Notes: generated from the letters alone by a model not told the origin. A stretch of DNA of 64,000 bases from Dactylonectria macrodidyma (GCA_020744425.1 JAGMUV010000006.1:3472001-3536000), one strand, 5' to 3'; positions 1 through 12,787 are shown, counted from the stretch's first letter. A program made the numbers and translations.

Positions 1-5
1 TCGCG

Positions 6-1246
6 ATGCCTCCCACAGCGCCGGCCATTTCGCCAGTAAAGAGATGGGCTACTAACGCGACGGATACCCAGCTCAACGCCTTTTCGGGGGCCGTCAGCGG
101 CCTCGCATCGGGTATCTTCACCTGCCCCCTGGATGTCATCAAAATTCGGCTCCAGGCGCAAGGGAGCCTTGTCCCGACCCATGCTTATGCTGCCCTCAAG
201 TCGCAATCGCGAGCGCATCATGAGCTCTACAGTGGCCTCTTCAAGACGGCGCGGATTATATGGAGAGGCGAAGGTCTTCATGGGATGTATCGAGGAATTG
301 GCCCTCTTGTTCTCGGCTATCTCCCTACCTGGGCCATTTGGTTCACAGTGTATCAGCAGTCAAAAGTAATAATCCGCCAATCATATCGTAAGTAGTTTCA
401 AATCACAAGGGAGCAGATGGCTAGAGCACTGCAGAGCCAGTTGCTAACTCGGGAACTCCAGCTTCTCTTTCATCAAGCCCCAACACGGTAAATATGATCT
501 CATCCATCGCAGCCGGTTTCGCGTCAACGGTAGCAACCAACCCGATATGGACAGTCAAAGTCCGCCTCATGTCCCAAGCCTATCGACCATGTAGAAACCG
601 ACTGTTTCAGCGGAGAAGGGCCTATAGACCCCATTGGCACTATCACTCGACACTCGATGCCGCCTACAAAATGTACATGACCGAGGGCATGGGCGCCTTT
701 TACTCTGGCCTGCGAGCGTCTCTGCTCGGCTTATCACACGTTGCGATCCAATTTCCGGCCTACGAATATCTCAAAATGCAATTCACAGGCAAAGCGATGG
801 GCGCATCTCGATCAGATGGCGACGATGGAGCAGAGTGGATAGGCATTTTATCCGCTTCTCTCCTGTCCAAGATGGTCGCCAGTTGCGTGACCTACCCACA
901 CGAAGTAATTCGGACGAGGCTGCAAACTCAACGCCGTCCAGTACCTGGCGCCGAGTTTCTAGAGGGTCTCGGGGGCTTCAACGGGCTACGAAACGCGGGT
1001 CTGAGCAACGTGTTGCTGCAACCCAAGTATCGTGGTGTTGTTCATGCGTTTCGGCTCATTTTGCGAGAGGAAGGCTGGAGGGTGCTGTATAATGGAATGG
1101 GTGTCAACATGGCGCGCAGTCTTCCCGCTGCCACAGTCACCATGTTGACGTATGAATATGTCATGAGCTCCTTGTCACGCATAAAGGAGGCGGCCGTGGA
1201 AGGAGAATTCGGTGAGGGTGGGAAGGCGTTGAGAGCCGGTGGGTAG
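6..1246 (+). CDS. Mitochondrial carrier, NAD+ (YIA6/YEA6-like) type
   Basis: Two exons, 6-387 and 462-1246, give 388 aa; the 74-nt intron has GTAAGT, a CTAAC branch site and CAG. Three carrier repeats are visible, each with a Px(D/E)xx(K/R)x(K/R) signature: CPLDVIKIRLQAQ, NPIWTVKVRLMSQ and YPHEVIRTRLQTQ. The Trp in the second signature, GYLPTWAIWF after repeat 1 and GLSHVAIQFPAYE after repeat 2 match the yeast NAD+ carriers YIA6/YEA6 better than the pyrimidine carrier RIM2. It would move NAD+ (or a related nucleotide) across the inner mitochondrial membrane. The ATG is only 5 bases from the window edge, so an upstream exon is possible. It converges on the HET gene with about 40 bp between stops. 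Confidence 0.85.
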
Positions 1247-1284
1247 GATATACCATCTGTCAATTAATGATTAACGATCATGTT

Positions 1285-3328
1285 TTATACAAGAGTAAAC
1301 GTTTCAAGGTGTGTGGGGGTTGTGTGATGCTCATCATGTACCCAACCCTCTCCGTGGCTCATGCCGGCTACAAAGGAGACTCCAAAAAATTCCATCTTGT
1401 CCGGTTGAGTGGTTGAAGGTCTTAGGACGGTAGGCAATGAGCAGCCTGCGAGAAGAACGACTCGGTCGTCGAGTTGAAGTTGGAAGTTGGAGACGCCGAC
1501 GTGTCCAGACGACGTTAAAAATAAGACGCTGCCGCCTAGGAAGGGATCGAATCGAATGACGCCGTCGATAAACTCAGAGAATCCTGCGTCTACAGAGTTG
1601 TAGGCCCAAGGGAGATCTCCTCGCTGAGCAGACTTTCCGATTTCCTGGATCCACCCAAAGAACCAATCTTGGAGCTCATTGTTATTCTTTGGCCTGGCCG
1701 GGCCGGGAGTCGAGAGTACTTTGATTTGTGAAATACTGGAGCCCCTCAGCAAGAGTTCGCGCGACTTTGAGAATTCCAGCAGGTGAAGATCGACTTTGCT
1801 GTCTCCCGCAGCCCAGGAGTCGAGCTGGCTGGCGGCCCATCTCTTCATGGGAAACTTGGCAGGCGTTTGGAGATCCATGACCCACGAGGGCAACGAACTC
1901 TTGTGTCGCAGCGGTGGCAAGCTTTCCAGGTACTTTAGCGTACCCGAAAGTCGGATTGTGTATTTCGCAAAGTCTTGATAGACCCGAGAGTAAGAGAGGG
2001 AGTAGTTGACGGGTAACGGAGTTGCCCGGGGCTGCAGTTTCTGTATCAGAGGCAAGAAGGCGTATACTTTGTCTCGAGGATCCCTCGCTCGATGGGTGCG
2101 CGCGCACTCGACAAAGCCAGAGAAGATGTCGAACGAGGACCACGATATGTTCTGGCCTCGCTGAGCTGCTGCTGTGTTCTTGAAGGCAACCCAAGTGGTG
2201 ATGCGCAACGACGCAGGCAGCGAACGAGTTTCCATAGAATGAATGGCTCGAAGACTCCACATCCAGTACGAAGAGAATGCCGTCCAGGAGCAATGATGGT
2301 AGCCGGCGATGAGGACGGCGTTCTTTGCAAGTAGCTGCTCTTGAATCGTCCACATACGCGAGAACCATTCGTTGCGGCTAATTTGGTTCATGACTTGAGC
2401 GTCGGCGAGGCTACCAGGATCTGCAAACTCGCATGTCAGTCACATCGGGAGTAGATGGAGCTTCATCGAAGGATGACTCACAGCACCGGTGCCAGAGCCA
2501 GTTGAGAACAGCGTAAGGGAGATTCCATTTTCGAACTTGGTCTCCGACTCTTGGGCCAAACGACCGGAGAACGTATAGAGGAGAAGAGATGAAGGGGTTG
2601 AGCAGGGTTGCCCGTTGGAAGACTGACGCAATCTCGCTGCTGCCGGGCCCAAGCCAAATGAGGACTCGGGAGGCCAATTCGTATATGTTACCCATAAGTG
2701 GGACTTGTCTGCTCTTTTCGGCATTGGAGCTCTGGTTGATGCACAGTGCATCGATCCAGAGGGTTCTCTGTTTCTTCTTCAACCTGAGATGCCGCAGAGC
2801 CGACTCGCAGTTTGGCGTGATGTGGATGATCTTGCCATCGCAGTAGACGCGTCGATCGCCCGAGACGGGTCCCCAGACGTACGACAAGGCTTCATAGCGA
2901 ATTCGCGCGAGATTTTGCAGCGAGACGCGTTTCAAAGTAAGGCGCAGCGGGTCGTTGAAGGACTCTGCAGGCTCGAGTATGGCTACACGCGTCGATTTAG
3001 AGCTCGGCAACGCCTTGTAGTTGTATGTAGGTCTCGGCGGAGCCTTGCGGGGCCGCTTGATGCCAAAGTCGGGATGACTGTGCGCTGTGGCGGACAATGA
3101 AGACAGAGGGGATGAAGAAGAAGACGATGACGATACGGAGGAGAACAGGCAACGCGGAAACACGGTGACTTGGTGGACTTGGGCTTTGTGGAGATGCAGC
3201 TGCAGATGCAGTCGCAGATGCAGCAGAGGCATCCGCTGACGGCAATGAATCCAGTTTACCCCGTATATTTCAATCCCGTGTCTTCTGGTCAGCGGCTGGG
3301 CTTGGGCTAGAGCTAGACGCAGAGGCAT
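1285..3328 (-). CDS. HET-domain (heterokaryon incompatibility) protein
   Basis: Exons 2482-3328 and 1285-2420 flank a 61-nt intron (GTGAGT...TTTGCAG) and give 660 aa. The HET domain starts near residue 115 with YEALSYVWG, followed by ITPNCESALRHLR, TLWIDALCINQ and VLIWLGPGS; after the splice comes WFSRMWTIQEQLLA. HET proteins in fungi take part in non-self recognition and cell death after hyphal fusion; the partner here cannot be told. The start is uncertain: the frame is open further upstream, but 3328 is the first ATG in it. The N-terminus is Ser- and His/Leu-rich low-complexity sequence, so the true start may be closer to the HET domain. The C-terminal 300 residues carry no motif I recognise. 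Confidence 0.8.
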
Positions 3329-3711
3329 GCTTTCCCGGCCCGCATCGGCAGCGATGGTGGTGCGCCGTGTCTCATGATACAGATGATGTGAGGCTTTTAC
3401 GGAGCGCCGGCGCCGGGTTACCGCCAAACCGAAGACTCTCCTCTAGAACGGGGCTGCTTCTGCAATTTTTTATTTTTATCTTAGTCATCGAAAGACAATG
3501 GCACGGATCATGGCATGTGTCTGGCGGGAATCCCGCTCTTACTGGGGAAAAAAAATTAAACGCCCGTCTAGACTCTAGGCGGTTACGGGTAGGCTATGTC
3601 GGGTCTCCATTCTTCGCCCGACGGCCCACGGGGTTACTCCATCTTACGGGGTATTTTCGATGCTAAGGTCCGGAGTACATGGAGTCCATATTCCGGAGAA
3701 GCAGTCGATAG

Positions 3712-3828
3712 TGCCGGGAGCAGAGTCGACAGTACCGGGAGCAGAATCAATACTACCGGGAGCAGAGCCCACACTACCGCCTCCAGAGTGGCCCAGAGTG
3801 CATATGCTACCGGGAGCAGAGCCCATAC
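3712..3828. repeat. 21-bp minisatellite, about 4 copies
   Basis: Units begin at 3712, 3733 and 3754 with the core accgggagcaga, then one diverged unit (from 3775), then a further copy at 3808-3828. The exact 21-nt period keeps reading frames open on both strands, so several short ORFs with PGAE-like peptide repeats appear here; I regard them as a by-product of the period. Confidence 0.8.
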
Positions 3829-4050
3829 AAGCCGCAGAAGGAGTGCTAAAAGTGGACAAGCCGCTTGGTGACACATGCAAACGCGTGGCTGGCCTGCCCC
3901 AGCCTGTCCAGCTTGCCCAGCCAACCCCCGGATCAGAATCTCCCATGACCCAATTGAATCCTCCTTCCGTTGTCTCTAGCGACCTTTTGCGTCAACCCAG
4001 TCCTCTCCCGTCTCGTCCCGCCTCTACCGGAGTGTCGGAAACAGCTTTGA

Positions 4051-4102
4051 CAATCCTGGACATTTTGTGCTAGCATCCTGGGCATTTGTGCTGGATCCTG
4101 GG
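4051..4102. repeat. Imperfect direct repeat, about 22 bp
   Basis: The stretch catcctggacattttgtgct and a close copy (atcctgggcatttgtgct) follow each other directly, with a third partial copy (atcctggg) after them. Confidence 0.5.
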
Positions 4103-4497
4103 CTGGGGCGTTTTGGCCACCCCATCATCCCCCATCCAACATCCCCTCGGGGCAGCAGCTTGGGGTGGCGCACGAGCAAAAACCTGGAGATACGGGGGAT
4201 TGATCCGTTAGAGACAGGCACGCACAGCTTGCACAGTGGCAACATCCATCGTCTAACAGGCAGCCTCCAGACAGCCTCCAGAAAGCCTCAGGTTAGTTGG
4301 CGGAAGAATCAGGGGTTCTATTTGCGGGGAAAATCCGAGCTCAGCTTTTTGGTGGCACAGTGACCCCCAGTGGCACAGTTTATTTGGGAAAAGGGGGGGC
4401 CAGAGATGGATTTAGATCCAATGGGCTTTGCGGCATGCCATACCTAGTTCGCTCGCGGCATGGCGGCCCGTCTAAACGGCTTCCCTCTCTGTGTCTT

Positions 4498-4548
4498 GAG
4501 CTTGGCATACCCTGGCTCTTTGTGTTCAGAGCTTGGCTTACCCTGGCT
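4498..4548. repeat. Imperfect direct repeat, about 20 bp
   Basis: gagcttggcataccctggct (from 4498) recurs as gagcttggcttaccctggct (from 4529) with a single mismatch. This could be a duplicated regulator site for the downstream transporter or a chance duplication. Confidence 0.5.
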
Positions 4549-5596
4549 GATTTTTACTCGGACCATTCCAAGACAGACGAGCCAAGAGACCACAATGCAC
4601 AGAAGTCACAGGCCACCAAGGAGGAAACATTTTCCCTGTCCCGCCAAGCTCAGCGGCGACGAGAGCCGAAATGGCCACGCATCACCATCTTGGCCTAGTG
4701 CAAATGCTTCTCAGACGCACCATCCATCACGAGGCCGGCGACCAGTGACGGCTCATGCCCGCCCCCTTCTCTAGACGAGACGAATCCCTCGCGGTCCATC
4801 AAGCCGACGAGCCTAGATTAATGTTCAGCGCTGGCGGGCGGGAACTGTGCCCGCATGACAGTGAGGGTGACAGAGAGAGAGTCCAGAGCTGCACAACAAA
4901 GCACGCGCCGCACACACGTCAACCGATCTGGTCTGGTCATGGTCATCGAATCGAGTTGCTTGACGCTGGTCCAGGTTCAACATCGCAGCTTTCCGGTGAT
5001 CCAATCCTTTCAACCCTTGCATAAACCCAGCACCTTGCATACAGCACCATCCAGCATTTAGCACTCTATTCTGTACGTACACATGTAGCATCCCATGCCT
5101 GGAATCGGTCCTACCTGGCCGGATCCACCCATCCAACCCGTGCGTAATTGGCAGTGTTACGATGGCTGGCCGGGTCCGAATTCTCGTTTACCGGCCTTTG
5201 CACCCCAATCCATTCGTTCCGTTGCCATTTTTTGCGCCCTCCAAGTCTCGATCAGCAAGGGGTTGCAACGCCTTGGCGCTTGAACCCATATCTGGAAAGG
5301 CGCCTCCAGAGCTTTGAGTTGGCCCACGAGCCATCGAGCCCATCGGAGCTTCAACCCGACAATCCTATACCCCGGACTTGGGAACCCATTGCCCGCTGAG
5401 CCAGCAGACCAGCCTATTTTTCTTTTCTGTCTCTACCAAAAGAATAGAGAGCAAACCAGCCCTGTGAGCTGTTGCCGCTTGTGGATCAGATCTGATCTAC
5501 GGGCAGGGGTTCGTCCGCCCTGGCAATTCGGTATGCGGACCGAACAGCATCACCAGTTGTTTTTTTTGAGTCGGCTCCCGTCGAGTCGTGATTATC

Positions 5597-5602
5597 TATA
5601 AA
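5597..5602 (+). promoter_or_regulatory. TATA box of the sugar transporter
   Basis: TATAAA lies about 140 bp before the ATG at 5741, followed by a pyrimidine- and CA-rich leader typical of fungal transcription starts. Confidence 0.5.
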
Positions 5603-5740
5603 GCCCCTTCATTTCGTTTCGACATGGGACTTAACCATCGATAAAGCATCAGCCTTTCCTCGACCATCCAACACCACTTGGCTTCAGACCACTTGGATTC
5701 AAACTTCAAAGAGTCTTGACATTGTCGACAATCATTCACA

Positions 5741-7736
5741 ATGGGCTCCTCTTCTCTCCACGACGAGAAACACGATGTGAGTTGACTCCACATTCCACGG
5801 ATCGCCAACAGACAACAAGGGAAAAACATCGCGTGCACTTACTGACTCCCAATCGTGAAGCCGGACTATGTCCCTCAGGTGGCTATCACCAAGACGGCTA
5901 TTGGAGATGAAGCCTTCCAGCAGGCTATGATCAAGGAGCCGCCGCCCAAGTTGGCTGCTCCCATCCTCATCCTTGCCAGTCTCGTCGCCTTCTGCTGCTC
6001 GACCGCCAACGGTTACGATGGTTCTCTCTTCGGAACCCTTCTCTCCAACGAGAAGTTCAAGGAGTTTTTCGGTGTCGAGAATAATGGCATTGATGCCGGT
6101 ACGCTTCATCCCGAGCATAGAATGACATTATAGTGTTGGAGTCACAGGAACTGATCATGCTCCCTCTTCTTAGGTATCGTCACCTCTATGTACCAAATCG
6201 GTTCCGTCGTCGCCATCCCCTTTGTTGGTCCCGCCATCGACACCTGGGGCCGAAGAGCTGGTATGACCATTGGCTCAGGCGTCATCATCATCGGCATTAT
6301 CATCCAGCTCTGCACCATCATCAACGCCAGCGTTAACCAGTTCATGGCTGGTCGTTTCTTCCTTGGATTCGGTGTCTCCATCGCTGCCGCTGCCGGCCCT
6401 GTCTACGTTGTCGAAGTCTCTCACCCTGCTCACCGTGGTATCGTCACCGGTCTCTACAACGTCATGTGGCCAGTTGGAGCCATCGTTGCCAGTGGTGCTG
6501 CTCGAGGTGGTGTCGATGTTGGTGGCAACACTTCTTGGATGATCCCAGTCGGCCTCCAGCTCATGTTCCCCTCCGTTATCTTCTTTGGTGCCCTCTGGCT
6601 TCCCGAGTCCCCTCGCTGGCTGTACACCCGCGGAAAGCAGCAGCTCGCTACCGAGAACTTGATCAAGCTTCACGGCCACGGCAACCCCAACAGCGAATGG
6701 GTTAAGCTCCAGCTTACTGAGTACGAGGAGCATCTTGAGATGGACGGCACTGACAAGAAGTGGTGGGACTACAGCGCCCTCTTCAAGAACAAGGCTTCCA
6801 TCTACCGTCTTACCTGCAACTGCCTCGTGTCTCTCTTCGGACAGTGGGCTGGAAACAGTACGTTTCTTCTCATTCTTCCCAAATCTCATTGAATCCATTG
6901 CTGACTTGTTTCCGAATAGACGTCGTCTCCTACTATCTCAGCGCCTTCCTCGACACTGCTGGAATTACCGGTGAGAAGAAGCAGATGAACGTCGCCCTTG
7001 GAATGAACGCCATCCAGATCGTCTGTGCTGCCTTCGGTGCCAGTATCACTGATTCCGTTGGCCGTCGACCCATGCTCATCTTTGTCAACATTGTCTGCGG
7101 ACTCTGCTGGATTGGTGTCACCGTCCCTGCTTCCATCGCCAATGTCACCGACCCTAGCGACGAAGCCCAGCGCGCTGCTGTCCCCGGATCTGTCAGCAGA
7201 GCTGTCCTCGCCTGGGTCTACCTCTTCCAGATTTCCTACTCTATTGGCTGGACTCCCCTGCAGGCTCTGTACCCTGTTGAGGTCCTCAGCTACGAAATCC
7301 GTGCCAAGGGAATGGCTTTCAGCTCTCTCTTCACCTCAGCCGGTAAGTTTGGTCCTTCTTTCTACCCTCTTGCAACACATCAGTACTAACAGGTGTTGTC
7401 AAAAGCCATGCTTGTCATGCAGTTCGGTATGCCCGTCGCTCTTAAGAACATCGCCTGGAAGACGTACATTGTCTTCTGCATCTGGTGCTTTATCCAGTCC
7501 GGCATCCTGTACTTCCTTGTTCCCGAGACCAAGAACCGAACCGTAAGTCACCCGCCCCAACCTCCAATCATTGCTCTCTTCTTAACATATGAATCTTGCA
7601 GCTTGAGGAATTGGACCATATCTTTGCTTCCGACAGCCCTGTGAAGGCATCTCAGCAGAAGAAGACGTATGAGGTCGACGACCATGCCAACATCATCAAC
7701 GTCGACAACACCGTGGCCAACCCCAGCAAGGCATGA
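5741..7736 (+). CDS. MFS sugar transporter, lactose-permease-like
   Basis: Six exons: 5741-5776, 5861-6098, 6174-6857, 6920-7342, 7406-7542 and 7602-7736, giving 550 aa. The first acceptor could also be at 5878, still in frame. It has the 12-helix sugar-porter plan: NGYDGSLFG in helix 1, DTWGRRAGM in the 2-3 loop, GRFFLGFG, PESPRWLY before the central loop, DSVGRRPML in the 8-9 loop and the ETKNRTLEEL signature after helix 12. The N-terminal stretch with AMIKEPPPKL resembles fungal lactose/cellobiose permease relatives, so a beta-linked disaccharide or a hexose is a likely substrate, imported with H+ at the plasma membrane. No sugar hydrolase is adjacent. Confidence 0.88.
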
Positions 7737-8048
7737 GCGAATGAACATTTATTCCATGACCTATGTCATTGTTCCTGCGTCCAGCAAACTCACCCTCTAG
7801 CTTTCGGATCATTCAAGAGAGCTAGCATGGTACTTTACGGAACTGAAGCCGGTCGTTTCCAGAGGGGAAAAACATCCCTGTAATTACTTCATCGTCAATT
7901 TCACCAAATCTGTGAGCTCTTGAGCTCTTCTACCTAATAGTAGATTTAGTCCTTCTCTAATGCAATATACTCCTGTCGGTTGTTGCCTCATAAATGTCCA
8001 CCTCTTGTGTTGCTTTTTTTGGGCATGAATGAATCCCTCACGTTCTTC
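7737..8048. other. Intergenic, terminators of two convergent genes
   Basis: About 310 bp of AT-richer sequence between the stops of the transporter and the Zn2Cys6 regulator. I see no gene. Confidence 0.5.
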
Positions 8049-10135
8049 TCAAAAGTAGAATGCGTTCCAATTCTCCCAATCCAAGACCCCGCCCTCTCCC
8101 ATGCCCAGGATGTCAAACTCGTGGGGACCTGGGGCGGCTGATGTTTGTAGACCTTGCTCATTGCTGAATTGCATCCTGTCCCAAAGCAATTGGATACAGC
8201 GTGGTGTGAGATCGAACTCTCTCGCGCCTTGGACAACAACTAGCTCCTTTATTCGAGCTTGCCAAGCCTCCATAGTCAAATCACGAAACGCAGCAAAGAA
8301 GGTGCTCGCCGTACCTTCAAGTAGCTCGGGGTGATTGCTATATAGACCCTCCACCAACTTCCATGCGACATCCACCCGCTCCCCAAGAGGCCGCTGCCGT
8401 AACTCACTGAGAACATAGATGTAGGCGTCGATAGGGGGCTTAGCGGTCATGTGGATAAACAGGTGGGATGAAAAGTTACTGCGTAAGCCAACGTCGATCA
8501 TTTCCAACATTGTCAAGGCTGATTCGAAGACCAAGTCGGATTGTTGCTGGGTCATGTAGACTTCGCCACCCCTAACAGTGCCTCGCCAACGGGGATGATG
8601 GACCTTAAAGCGCATATGAGCAACATTTAGCTTGGATATAGCGCGTGCTAGGCGATGGAGAGGTATCTTGGTGTCCCACTTGCCGAACTGCTGCTCTTGG
8701 TACATGGAGTCGATGTCTTTAATGACATCATCCTCTAGTTCCGTTGAGGTTCTGCATTTCGGGGAGACTTGAACAACTCCTTGGAAAGCCTTGGCAGCCT
8801 GCTTCGAATTCCGCATGAAATTGAAGACCTGAGATTTTGTCAAGACGCCCATCATCTCCGTTGGACCAGTGTGCTCGGTTGGGGACTCAGTCATATCTGG
8901 GTGTAAATCCACATCGTTGACATTGAGTGGAGGGCGGAGTTCGCCGAACATGTCGATAGGCGGCTTCATCCCAGGGTTTGAGGCAATACGGCATCGACAG
9001 TCCATAGCAAATAACTGCCACCAGAGTCTGATACGCATTTCTTTGTCAAAAATTGGCACCCTAGAGTCAGTGCACACGCGATGGAGACCCATTTTGTGAG
9101 CTATACTCACTGCGGCGCCGCAGAGGGTTGAGGTCAACTCAGACTCAGGATCAATAAAAAGAAACATGACAAAGGCCTGAAGAACCTCAAAGTCTCGTGA
9201 TATTAGGAAGTTGGCCTCGATGAGAGCACGGAGCGCTGCGGTGCGATAGCGTGCCAACAGCGTGGCTCTAGTCTCCCCAAATGTCACGGAGCAGTCATCC
9301 GATGACATTGAGGTGACGGCCAGAGCATAAACTGTGAGTAAGGTGGCTGTCAGGGGTTTTGGCTGAGCCTCAGGGTCCCAGCATGCGTCCAAAACCCGTT
9401 GCTGTAGTGTTGGCACATGGACAATCTTCATGAGTGGGTTAACATTCTCGACAAACGTCTGCCATAGCCGGTAGATGTGTTTTGCTTCGGGATGTAGCTT
9501 TTCGATCTTAGGCTCGTCACCGGTGAGTACGAATTGAGGGGGAAGTGCGGGATCCGAAACGAAGTCGTCTTTGTAACCAAGGCTCTGGATGGGAGGGTAC
9601 TTGAGCTTTGACACGGCCGCCCTGTTAAAACTGGGAGCTGGGGACTGAGATAAAGAACATACCTCTGAACATAAAGTTGACCATGAGCAGCTGTGTATTT
9701 GGTCAGTTTGCTGTGTAAGAAGCCGAGTTCATTAGCTTACAGTTGCGTGTTTACCGCAGGCGTCTCCGGTAGGCTTGCGCTGGGCTTTGGTTGACTGGCC
9801 TTTAGGTTGGCAGAGATTGGACTCTGAACATGGCTACCATTGCCTTGGGCCTCTAGCCCTGAAGGAACCCACTCATTGGCGCAGTGGGTAAAGTCCACAT
9901 TGTGTTCTCGCATTAAATCTTCATAGCGAGCGAGTCGTGCGAGCAGGTCCTCGTCAGCTGCTCTCTTTCGGGGCCGATAGGGCGCGGGAGCCTCGTATGT
10001 GCACTCGGTTTGAGCTTTGATACAGTTGGCACAAGGATTAGCTTTATCGCATTTGACCTTGCGACGAGCGCAGATGGAGCAGGCGTTCTTGTTGAGTCGC
10101 TGTGGCTGTGAAGTTGTTGATGGGACTGACGTCAT
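8049..10135 (-). CDS. Zn2Cys6 transcription factor with Fungal_trans domain
   Basis: Exons 9741-10135, 9663-9710 (48 nt) and 8049-9621 give 671 aa. The small middle exon restores frame and encodes TAAHGQLYVQ, typical of the region just before the middle homology domain. The binuclear zinc cluster is at residues 19-45 (CSICARRKVKCDKANPCANC...C). The Fungal_trans-like region follows (RLWQTFVENVNPLMKIVHVP, then MGLHR and IRLWWQLFAMDCR). It is a nuclear DNA-binding regulator. It is divergent from the DHA2 pump with about 575 bp between starts, so control of that pump is the natural guess; it also converges on the sugar transporter. Confidence 0.85.
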
Positions 10136-10710
10136 AACTCGAGGCCAGAGAGAAAGTTGAGCGATGTGAATATGCGAGGTATAATGTTTTGAATCAGCTC
10201 GTCATCGATATTCGAAACCTGCTTGTGCTTGTGTGCAGATCCTTTTGGAGAGGTGACAGGAATAATGTCGAGGTTTATGATGGGGAGGCGAAGGGAATCT
10301 CGGGTGTCGGGAATTTCGGACAATTCGGGACCAGGAACGGTCTAGCGCAATCCGAGCCCGGAGTCTCGGCCCGCACTAATCTAGTTACGGAACTCTGGCA
10401 AGCTCAACAACGAAGAGTAACGAATGGCTTCAGCCAGGTTTGGACATCTCGGGTCCGAGCGAACAGACATTGCTAGGCTAGAGTGGCCATGACTCCTTTC
10501 CTTGCTTCGCCTCGGAGATTTTTAACAATTTATCTGGTCATTATTTCTGCTTTCTTTAGAATCATGACCCTCCCATGACCTTTCTTCTGTCCTCTTTCCT
10601 GTTCTCACATTTATTTGCAGCTGAGTAAATCTCCTTCTCAGACGATTTCAATTTCACACCATCGTATATTCTATTCCATAAGTTGTTCCATTACTTTTTT
10701 CTAGTCACAA
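10136..10710. promoter_or_regulatory. Shared promoter region, regulator and efflux pump
   Basis: 575 bp separate the divergent ATGs of the Zn2Cys6 gene (10135, minus) and the DHA2 pump (10711, plus). A CGG-rich portion lies at about 10300-10460, which contains tcggga, tccgag and ctcggg triplet-like sites; I cannot say which is bound. The part next to the pump is T- and C-rich leader. Confidence 0.45.
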
Positions 10711-12636
10711 ATGGCATTTAAGAGGAGCGAAGAGCAGCAAGCCCAGGGCACTAACCCTCGTGGCCGTGAAGCTATGCTGGACCTTGAACAAGACGTCAAA
10801 AATACTGACTATGGAGAAGATGCCCAAAGAGCTGTCGTCGATGACACCGTGTATCCCTCTGGACTCAAACTCGCCTTTACTATTGGCTCTGTTTTTGTCA
10901 GCATGTTCTTGGTTTCTCTGGTCAGTATTTCATTTGTCCATATTTACCAGATTTGTCATGACCCTAGAAACTAACACCATGTCAAGGATCGCATGATCAT
11001 CGCCACAGCGACTCCGCAGATTACCGATGAATTCCACTCTGTCACCGACATCGGTTGGTACGGCTCTGCGTTCTTGTTGACGACATGTGCATTTCAGCTG
11101 CTATTTGGGAAAATATACTCCTTCTACAGCATCAAGTACACTTTTTTGGCGTCCGTCTTCCTCTTTGAGGCAGGCTCGGCTCTTTGCGGAGCGGCCCCAA
11201 GCTCGGTCGTTTTCATAGTTGGCCGTGCTATTGCAGGGCTGGGATCAGCTGGGATTCTCAGCGGTGTGGTAAGTCCTTCATTCGTGGGCCCATTTCTTTG
11301 AAACTCATTGACTGATGGCTCACGATCGAACCCCAGATGGTCGTCATTGTACATTGTGTGCCGCTGCACAAACGCCCATTGTACCAGGGCATGTTTGGTG
11401 CGGTTTTTGGTGTTTCTTCTATACTGGGCCCATTGCTAGGTGGAGTGTTCACTACGAAACTCACCTGGAGGTGGTGCTTTTACATCAATCTTCCTTTTGG
11501 TGCAGTGGCCATGGTGGTGATATTCTTCCTCCTCAGTCTCCCTCATCCAGTCACTGCAAAACTCTCCACCATGCAAAGGCTGGCGCAACTGGATATGATT
11601 GGCACTGCTTTGATTGTACCAGGCACAATCTGTCTCTTGCTGGCACTCCAGTGGGGAGGCTCGACATATTCTGTAAGTTTTGATGTCCGCGTGCTTGTTT
11701 ACAGCGGGCATTAATATATTTCGCAGTGGAGTGATGGCCGCATTGAGGCTTTACTTGTTCTCGCTGGCCTGCTGCTTCTAGGCTTTGTCATGGTCCAAGT
11801 ACTGCTGCCCAAAACGGCCACTGTCCCGCCTCGGATCTTCAAGCAGCGCAGCATCATTTCTGGTTTCTTCTCTACAACCTGCGTCGGGTCCCAGATGGTC
11901 CTTTTCGGTTCGTCTGACCTCTTTTTGCAAGGAATATCCGGCCTTAGGCTAACTTGACACAGTATATTTCCTCCCTGTCTGGTTCCAGGCTATTCAAGGC
12001 ATCTCGGCTGTGGACTCGGGGATTCGCACACTCCCCCTTGTTCTTTCCATGGTCATCGCCTCCATCTCAACAGGTGTACTCGTTCACCGGATCGGGTACT
12101 ACACACCATTCATAATTGTCGGTGTTTGTTTCATGAGCGTGGGTGCTGGGTTACTCAATACATTGCAGATGGACACATCCACACCCAAATTGGTTGGCTA
12201 CCAGATTCTCTACGGCTGGGGGATGGGCTGCGTTGCCCAGGTGCCCAACATTGCTGCACAGACAGTCCTGCCCAAACCTGATGTAGCTATCGGTGGATCG
12301 CTCATGTTCTTCTCCCAGACGCTCGGCGGTGCAATCTTCGTCTCAGTCGGTCAGAACGTGCTCACTAATCAACTCATCCAGCGCCTCTCATCTATTCCTG
12401 GCTTCGATCGCGAGATGATACTGAAAAGCGGCGCAACCTCGCTGACTGATATTCCCGAATCCATCAAGAACACCGTTCTCTCAGCCTACAACGAGTCTCT
12501 TCGACAGGTGTTTATGATTGGGCTGATTCTAGTGTGTCTGACAATGATTGGTGCGTTGACCATGGAATGGCGAAGCACCAAGGAACATTTGAACAGGCAG
12601 AAGTTGGAGAACGAGAAAGCTGAAGGACGCGACTGA
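10711..12636 (+). CDS. MFS multidrug/toxin efflux pump, DHA2 (14-TM) type
   Basis: Five exons: 10711-10920, 10987-11268, 11337-11672, 11727-11907 and 11963-12636, giving 560 aa. After a hydrophilic N-terminus of about 45 residues come [16 protein letters not shown] (motif D of DHA2, with the usual VAL(D) region split by intron 1), [35 protein letters not shown] (motif C plus the WRW..INLP block) and the VWFQAIQG region. The pattern is that of fungal toxin and drug H+ antiporters of the plasma membrane. The substrate is unknown. A Zn2Cys6 regulator is divergent and a glycosyltransferase-like gene converges, which may form a small detoxification group, but no biosynthetic core gene is present. 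Confidence 0.87.
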
Positions 12637-12787
12637 AGGTTCGTTCAAGCAGAGGCTGTGCGACTTGGTAAACGCGTCATAATTTCCGATGGCAATGCGC
12701 AATCGGGTAGCAGACAACTCCTGAAAGAGTGCGATTTAGAATCAGAAAGGCGCATTCATGATGTGGCATTATTCTAAGGATAAACTT

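Larger units (their letters stand above)
3329..5740. other. Intergenic region, 2.4 kb, repeat-bearing
   Basis: I find no convincing gene here between the HET gene and the sugar transporter. It holds the 21-bp minisatellite and two smaller imperfect duplications listed separately, and many C-rich stretches. The last 150 bp contain the TATA box and pyrimidine-rich leader of the sugar transporter, so the right part is probably its promoter. Confidence 0.6.

Noticed and set aside
3660..4073. 137-codon frame with PGAE repeats
   Set aside because: Explained by the 21-bp minisatellite; no domain, no promoter, and equal frames on the other strand.
6275..6898. 207-codon minus-strand frame
   Set aside because: Antisense to the sugar transporter exon, with composition expected from reversed codon bias.
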